DNA from: Amoebidium appalachense
Taxonomy: Eukaryota; Ichthyosporea
DNA length: 64,000 nucleotides
Reading direction: 5' to 3'
NCBI GenBank assembly: GCA_963693365.1
Contig: CAVNZM010000013.1
Location: forward strand, 992,001-1,056,000
The notes under the pieces were generated by a model. It saw nothing but the letters and a program-made list of their open reading frames with translations, had not been told where the DNA came from and did no database searches. The position numbers and the translations under genes are program-made. Of this stretch, positions 57,305-64,000 are shown piece by piece; position 1 is the stretch's first letter; every line of letters begins with the position of its first letter.

Positions 57305-59488
57305 GGAATCCACATCATGTGGGTGCTCTGTACAAAAACTTAATCGTGCAGAGATTTTGCGACAATGAGAACAGCAGCTACCTTGTGGCATTTAGTCTCA
57401 AATGATTTAAACCGTGGGGGGCGCGGGGAGGGGGGGGGAGAAGGGGGGAGGGGCCGGGGGGGGGGGGGGGGGGGGGGGGGGTTGATTGACTGCGGCCGAC
57501 TCAAATAATTTCGACACGAACAAGATTGGTGCTCCGCGTTTGCTTTGCCGTTTCGATCCAACTGCATAAGGACTAACAAATAGGCTGTTGAAACTCAAGG
57601 GTTCTTCTGCCCACATACATAATGCAAACTCCCGTATTTTCTTTGAATTCCCGTATTTTCTTTGCCGTATTTTCTTTAAAGAGGCCTTAATGAACCTGCA
57701 CATACTGGCACCAACTTAAATTTTGCGGTTATCAATTGAATTAGTAGACGGTCCTTTTAGTAACACCATTGAAATTGCATTCCCTGAAGCACATACACAA
57801 CACCATTTCAGACGAGTCACTGATATTAGATGCAGATATGCTAACTGTTTACCTAAGACTATGAACCAATCTAATCCGAGATAATAGCTGCCTATACGGT
57901 AGTAGAATTTGTGACCAACCACGTGATATATAACCTGTAGCCGTTAAACCAATCATTGAAAAGGCTGAAGAGGATGGATATGGGCAGGGAGGGAGAAGGG
58001 GGAAGGGGGGAGGAGGCGGGGGGGGGGGGGGGGGGGGGGAGAGGGAGGGGGGGGGGGGGGGGGGGTGCCATTGGGTGGTTGGGTGAATGGTGGGTGGTGG
58101 TGGGTGGTGGTGGGTGGTGGTGACAGGGTGGGGGCGGTGGGGGGGGGGGAGGGGGGGGGGGGGGGGTTCAGGTGAGGCTGGGCCCCAGTTAGTGTCCGTA
58201 GGAATACTATACATAGCCAGTGGGCATAAGCATAATGGCTTTTCGGACAGGCTGAGTTTGTAACGATGTTATCACCCCAGCGCTTTTTTGGCTGTTATCT
58301 ATATATTTTCTGAAAGCTTATAGTGTTTATTACATTGTTTTGTAGAAACAATGGTCCTGCAGGCAGCGCTGCAGCCAAAAAAGCTAGCCAGCAAGGGGGA
58401 AAACTGACCTTTTATGGTTAGCCACCTGCCAAATATGGTGCGGAAATGATGGGGAACTTTGATTGGGTAATGTTTATACCTATCCGCCATTGGATAGTGA
58501 TCAGCGTTTCGATCCACTTTTGGTTACTCAGTGATCAGAGAAGGTAGCCATGGTGAAAGGCTGTACCCAATCAGAATCCAAAGACCTAAAACGATCCATT
58601 TTTGGAAGGCAGATAACCATATATGGTTAGTTCTTTCTGGATCCCGGCCTATCCCGGCTTCCCCGACCCGTGGGTGCCACCAATCAGAACATAGGCCCGA
58701 AACCGTCCCACCAATGAAAACACCCGAATCTTGTGGTGCCGATCGCCGATTAAAACTGGTGATCTGCAATTGGGAACTAATATTAAAGACTAAATAAAAC
58801 CCGACATTAGTGTTTTAAAAATCCTACCAATCAGATCGCCGGGTCCAGGTTGCCTTAAGGTTGATGTAAGTGCGATCCTAAGAAGGCGAGATCATGCGGT
58901 TCTGGCCATTAACGTATGCCAAGACCCGAGTAACTACGAAAATTCTGGGGGGGTTAACTATGCTAATATTAGTCGATTTTTTTCGATCGGAGTTTGTAAT
59001 TAGGCAATCTGACCGTGAGGAGTTGGAAGGTGGGGGGGGGGGGGGGGGGGGGGGACGAGGGAATGGGGAGGGGGTTGGAACCCTGGGTGTGGGGAGGGTG
59101 GGGTTGGGGGGAAGGGAGGGGGGAGGGGGGGGGGAATGTGATTGGCTCGCAGATGATCATGTAGCAGGGATTCAGATGTGGCGTCTTTGAGAACGTCTCT
59201 GGCAAAGTGGGGGGGGGGGGGGGGGGGGGGAGGACAGAGAGACGGTGAGGACAGGGTAGGCGGGAAGGGGGGGGAGGACAAGGGGGAGGGAGGGTGGGAG
59301 CTTGAGGGGACCCCGGGGGGGGGGGGCTTGACCCTACCATTTGCTGGGCCGCTTGTGGCACGTACTACATTGAAATTGGATGGAACTGGGGGGTGGAGGG
59401 GGGGGGGGGGGGGGGAAGGTAAGCTGGTGGGGAGGGGAGGTGGGGGGGGGAAAGGAGGGGATGAGGGAACCGGAGGTTGGAGGGGGGT

Positions 59489-59520
<32 letters not shown>

Positions 59521-59729
59521 CGCAGAATTTGACATTCAAAAGCTAAACTTAAAAACAGAAAGAAGGAGGTACACTGTGCAGTTGGAGTGGTGTTGGAATC
59601 ATTCAAACTCAAAATTAAGGGGGGAGAGGGGGGGAGGGGGAGGGGGGGATCAAGTTATTTATTATAAACACAGAAAGCCAAGTGTGGGAAATCACGATGA
59701 AGGAGCAGCAGGAAGTTCGGGAGGGAGGG

Positions 59730-59769
<40 letters not shown>

Positions 59770-59839
59770 GGAGAAGCTGTGGGGGAACGAGGGGGAGAGG
59801 GGGGGGGGGGGTAGGGGTGGTATGTGTGTGTTTGCGGGC

Positions 59840-59871
<32 letters not shown>

Positions 59872-59967
59872 GGCACAGAAGGCTCGGTGAATTAGAAGAT
59901 GTGTGTGTGTGCGAGTGTGTGAGCATTTGCACCCGTCCAAACGTGGTTTCTTCGGTCCCAAGGAGGG

Positions 59968-60012
<45 letters not shown>

Positions 60013-60502
60013 AATAGCGAGATGCCGTGGCAAGGATCCAAACTGAGCACCAGAGATTGTGAGGGTGGAGGCAGTGTGTGAGGTTGCCATTAAAGCAACC
60101 ACCGCTTCTCCCATTTTAGCGACTGGGCGGCGAGCCACATTGATGACGTCGCTTTGTTACAAATTGTCACGCAGCCGTTTTGGCGCTTAGCTTGAAAAAG
60201 ACGCAAAACTTAGTTTAGTAGTATGTCGACATCGGCAATGTGACCTAACATGTTCACGTCTTCTGATTGGTGAAAGGCATCTGAGAAATATGGCTCATGG
60301 ATGCTCGCCGCCCAGACGCTAAAATGGTAGATACGGAGGTTGGTTTAATAAATTAGAAGCAAAATTAAAGGCCCTTCCAGAAGTCTATTTGCACATATCA
60401 TGACTGTATTGAAAAAAAAAAACTAAATCAAATTTCATCGAGAAAATGAGGGGGCCCCTGGGGGAGGCAAAGGTTTCTTCTTTCAAGGTTTTTTTTTTTT
60501 TG

Positions 60503-60537
<35 letters not shown>

Positions 60538-61089
60538 GAGGGGAGGGGGGAGGAGGGGAGGGAGGGGAGGGGGAGGGGGGAAGGTGGGAGGGCAGATGCA
60601 CACATAATACCAGGTAGTGATAGAAATTCGTCGCCCGTGGCCCTCTCTCTTTAAATTCCCCCCTTCCTCCCCCAACCCCCCGCCTCCCCCCTCCCCCCCA
60701 CCCCACTCTCCACCCCAATCCCCCGCTGAACAGAAAAACGATCCTGACAACGCGTTCTTTGTCATCACCAGTTCAAACGAGCCCCTCCCCCCCCCCCCCC
60801 CCCCTCCCCCCCCCCCCTTCCCCCCCCCCCCCCCCTCCCCCCTAAACTGGCTTTCCCCCTGTCCCTCACCCTGGCCTAAGTGCCCCTACCCTGCCCCCCT
60901 CATCATGTACACCATAATCATATACAAGCATACTCATATGTGCGCGTAATCGAATGCACATGCAATCATATGCACACCTGATCACACACGCCCGCACGGC
61001 CACACACACACATACGCGCACACACGCGCACACCTCACACACGCGTGCGCGCACACACATGCACACAAACACACGCGCGCGCGCGCACG

Positions 61090-61214
<125 letters not shown>

Positions 61215-61810
61215 CCCACTGCCTGATTCGGAATCCCTTCTCGAGCTCTATCTCACTGAGAAACCACCATCAAAATAGAATGATACCCACCCAAGCAACC
61301 CCCCCCCCCCCCACCTCCCACTCTCCCCTCCCCCCCCTCCCCCCCCCCCCCCCCCGCCTCGCCACATTCCTTGAAGTTATCCACCTTAGAATCTAAATTT
61401 GAATAAAAAATTCTGCCGCATCTCTAGCACCCAATGATATCTCTCCAATTATCATGAGGGAGTCTGACAGTTTGCCACTTCAAGGCTCACTTACATTTGC
61501 CTTCGTATACCCCCCCATATAGTCATAATCACCGTCCGCCCGGATTTTGGGGGGAAAGGGGGGGGGGGGGGGGGGGGGGGGTGGAGGGGGGTGGGGGGGA
61601 GGGAGAGGGGGCCGGGGGGGTGGGTGTGGAGGGGAGAGGGGGGAGGGGGGAGGGGGGGGGGGGGGAGGGGAGGAGGGAAGGAAGTACAGAGGGGGGTGAC
61701 ATTATGAGGCTAAGGCTAAGGTGGTGTGCTGCTTAATATTTCATCGTACGGTAAGGGTTGGTGGTGGTGGTCGTGCATAGGGGTTTTGGGGGAGGAGAAA
61801 GAAGGGGGGC

Positions 61811-61848
<38 letters not shown>

Positions 61849-62029
61849 AGGGGTTAGACGTACTAGGAGAAACGGTTGGTTGGAAAGAGGGGGGGAGGGC
61901 GATTGTGGGAAGAGAGAGGGGGGGGGGGGGGGTTGGAGGGGGGGGTTGGAGGGGGGGGGGGGGGGGGCAATGAGCTTCAAAAAGAAAGCATTTTCCGGAT
62001 AAATGGCAATTAGGCATGACCAATTTACA

Positions 62030-62215
62030 GTCACCGCGCTTTATAGTGCCCCCCCACAATACGGCACCCCGTTCAATATAGCACCCCCCCCGCGATGTCA
62101 CCGATTTGGGGTCTCGGGCAGGATTTAGACACGGACACATTACGATATAGCGTCCACCACGATAGAACGCCCCCCCAGAGGCGTTATATCGAGCGGGGAC
62201 TATAACTCCACAGGT
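62030..62215. repeat. Degenerate tandem TATAGCGCC-C-run motif
   Basis: A loosely conserved motif, roughly TATAGCRCC followed by several C, recurs at about 62041, 62058, 62080, 62133 and 62160 and in inverted sense near 62182. It has no ORF of note and no match to the other repeat families here. Confidence 0.4.
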
Positions 62216-62279
62216 GACACTATGATATCACGATTATCTCAACTTCGGTGCATGTTTGTGCCACCATGGACTGAGGGCC

Positions 62280-62378
62280 AACGTGTCTTTCTTTTTTTTC
62301 TTTTCTTCTTCTCCTTTGTTTTTTTCTTTTCTTTTCTTTTCTTTTCTTTCTTTCTTTCTTTCTTTTTTTTGGGGAGGG

Positions 62379-62409
<31 letters not shown>

Positions 62410-62527
62410 GGGGCGGGGGGAGGGTGAGGGGGGGTGGTCTCTCTCTCTCTCTCTCCCCCCCCCCCCCCCCCTCTCCTCTGTGTGTGTGTGTGTGTGTGCG
62501 TGTGTGCGCACGCGCGCGCGCACGCGG

Positions 62528-62592
<65 letters not shown>

Positions 62593-62605
62593 CGTGTGTG
62601 TGTCG
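62280..62605. repeat. T/C-rich, G-run, CT and (TG)n composite block
   Basis: TTTTC and TTTC repeats (62280-62370), a G run (62381-62404), CT repeats (62439-62455), a C run (62455-62471) and (TG)n (62479-62600) with a CG-alternating core follow one another without spacer. Confidence 0.9.
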
Positions 62606-62970
62606 CCGACCAAGTTAGGCCACTGAACTAGGAGCTATAGATCTAATTAGCACTTCGCCGATACGACATATGCATAGCATAATTCTCCTAACAAAGAGAT
62701 ACAACATATTTATTATATTCGTTATTAAGGTTTATGCCTTCAAGCCGCTGAAATGCCAGCTCAGTCCAAGGTTTATTACTAACATTTAAGGGCCTTAATC
62801 CTCAATGAATTGTCGTTAACAATCAACAATTAGAAGTTAGAGGTTTATTACTAACATCAATATCCAATGAATCGTAGTTAACAAATTAGCAATAACGAAA
62901 ACATCAATCAGCTCACCTGCCAATCTGCTCTACTCAAAAGATTGGGAGGAAAGACGGGGGGGGTAGGATA

Positions 62971-63060
62971 AAAATGTGGTACAGAGTACGGAAAGTACAC
63001 ATTCACGACCGACAACACGAAAACAGAGTTTGTAAAGCACACATACGAATAGCATACATT
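62971..63060. repeat. Dispersed G-tract-linked repeat, distal copy
   Basis: Found 57 kb from the other copies. It reads AATGTGGTACAGAGTACG, then ATTCACGACCGACAACACGA, then CAGAGTTTGTAAAGCACACA, after a short G run at 62957-62964. The order and spacing match the copies in the BTB-WD40 introns, so this is a dispersed family and not a local duplication. Confidence 0.6.
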
Positions 63061-63332
63061 ATCAGCAGAGCCCATCGTCCCCGGGGAAGGGGGGGAGGGG
63101 AGGAGGGGAGGGAGGGCGGGGGGTGCCAGGGGTGGGGGAGAGAAAAGAGAGAGAGAGGGATAGAGAAGGGGGGAAGGGGGGAAGGGAGGGGGGGGGATAC
63201 TAGTTCGCGGGGAGAGGGGGAGGGGGAGGGGGACGGGGTCCAAGATCTGACCACAAACCAATCAAATCAATCCAATAATATTTTATGAAAGGTAAAACTT
63301 TAAATCTCTCCAACAGCCCAGTACTGTATGCA

Positions 63333-63741
63333 TCAAAAATTCGGCAGGTGTCTCTCTTGCCACCGCACAAACCTCCTCACCTCCTCCCTCAATGGATCGT
63401 TCCAAGAGACCTTGCGTGCAAACAGTGAATCAGCGCCGATAACGTGATCCCAATCGTTTTTCCCCAACACGCACGGGGAAAGAACCGGGCGTCGGTTCGG
63501 GTGGGTGAGACATGGGTTATGCGCCCAATCAATGTACATCAACGGTATTTTCGGTATTTGTGAAATTTTCGGTATTTTTGGTACGTTTTGCACTGATTCA
63601 GATTCACGGTGTGCATGATCATGAGAGAGGAGGATTTCCGTGCTGTGGAGGTAGGGGACGCTTGTTTGCGGGGAGTGGGCGGCAACGGTTTGGAAGAAAT
63701 ATTCGTCGGCGGCCAGCGCATGACGGAAGAACTTGCGCCAC
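63333..63741 (-). CDS. Core-2/I-branching (GT14-type) glycosyltransferase, last exon (partial gene)
   Basis: A terminal exon begins after the acceptor TATCTGTAACAG and ends at a stop at 63333-63335, encoding about 135 residues. The start (RKFFRHALAADEYFFQTVAA) matches the conserved GT14 segment around the 'DE-x-FFQT' motif. The end (MYIDWAHNPCLTHPNRRPVL and GADSLFARKVSW) matches the C-terminal 'YIDW...LFARK' signature. Between them a low-complexity VPKIPKISQIPKIPLM repeat is inserted. GT14 enzymes are Golgi type II membrane proteins that branch O-glycans or initiate proteoglycan xylosylation. The N-terminal anchor and most of the catalytic domain would lie beyond 64000, across an intron that starts at 63742. 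Donor and acceptor sugars cannot be told. Confidence 0.75.
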
Positions 63742-64000
63742 CTGTTACAGATATGTTTGTTTTCTTGTCAGTATAGGTTGTAACGGTTAGCCAATAAGTT
63801 TAGGTGTGGCATGTGATTGTAGTTGTGGCTTCGTGTGTGTATATTCGACGAGGGAAGGGGTCTGGGGTGAGGGGTGGGTGGGTGGGGTTGGGGGGCGGGG
63901 GGAAGGGAGGGATCTGAAAGCAAAAGCGCTGGGGGATGGGGGGTTAGCGGGGGGGGGAGGGGGGGGGGGGGGGGGGGGGGGGGGAGGCTGTGTGTGTGTT
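63742..64000. other. Intron of the GT14-type gene, running off the window
   Basis: It contains G-rich DNA from 63850 and a G run at about 63961-63984 followed by TG repeats. No exon is seen before the window end. Confidence 0.55.

Noticed and set aside
60733-60790. Exon-like segment (KNDPDNAFFVITSSNE) after a CAG
   Set aside because: No GT donor follows before the C run, and no partner exon is visible.

Overview
This is a gene-sparse window of nuclear DNA from an intron-rich eukaryote. The evidence is GT-AG introns of about 60 bp to several kb, long 3' untranslated or intergenic stretches, transposon remnants, and an extreme load of simple repeats: runs of 15-60 G or C, (GT)n/(CA)n, (GA)n and (CGTG)n. 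The proteins (BTB-WD40, ZIP, 7TM, GT14-type glycosyltransferase, class V PLP enzyme) are typical of algae, protists and unicellular holozoans. I cannot assign a lineage from the sequence, and nothing bacterial or organellar is seen.

Layout. 1.0-8.5 kb, minus: a seven-exon gene for a coiled-coil/BTB(T1)/WD40-propeller protein that splices in one consistent frame. 10.7-14.3 kb, plus: a four-exon gene for a secreted Cys-containing, Pro-rich protein with one apparent 1-nt frameshift. 15.5-16.4 kb: an ATACAGGAATGAATG-type minisatellite. 17.2-20.2 kb, minus: a two-exon 7TM (GPCR-like) gene with two apparent frameshifts. 20.3-24.4 kb: AT-rich DNA with copies of a dispersed element ending in a polyadenylation signal and an A-rich tail, and a 226-bp (GA)n tract. 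24.5-25.8 kb, minus: an intronless ZIP metal transporter. 25.8-31.2 kb: repeats and nested inverted repeats. 31.3-37.1 kb, minus: a three-exon gene for a protein with a long Glu/Arg-rich helix. 37.1-44.9 kb: repeats, a possible small membrane-protein exon at 40.4-40.9 kb, and a 408-bp fold-back element built from short palindromes. 45.0-50.9 kb, minus: an eight-exon, 831-residue PLP-dependent class V (cysteine-desulfurase-like) enzyme, the best-supported gene here. 53.1-55.0 kb, plus: a decayed Helitron Rep region. 55-63.3 kb: simple repeats. 63.3-63.7 kb, minus: the last exon of a core-2/I-branching-type (GT14) glycosyltransferase whose 5' part lies beyond the window.

The genes show no common pathway. 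Most large genes are on the minus strand, but they are separate transcription units. What unites the window is repeat biology. Several splice sites sit inside (GT)n or (CA)n tracts, at least three dispersed repeat families recur, and short duplications are common. The apparent frameshifts cluster at short homopolymers, so some may be assembly errors.
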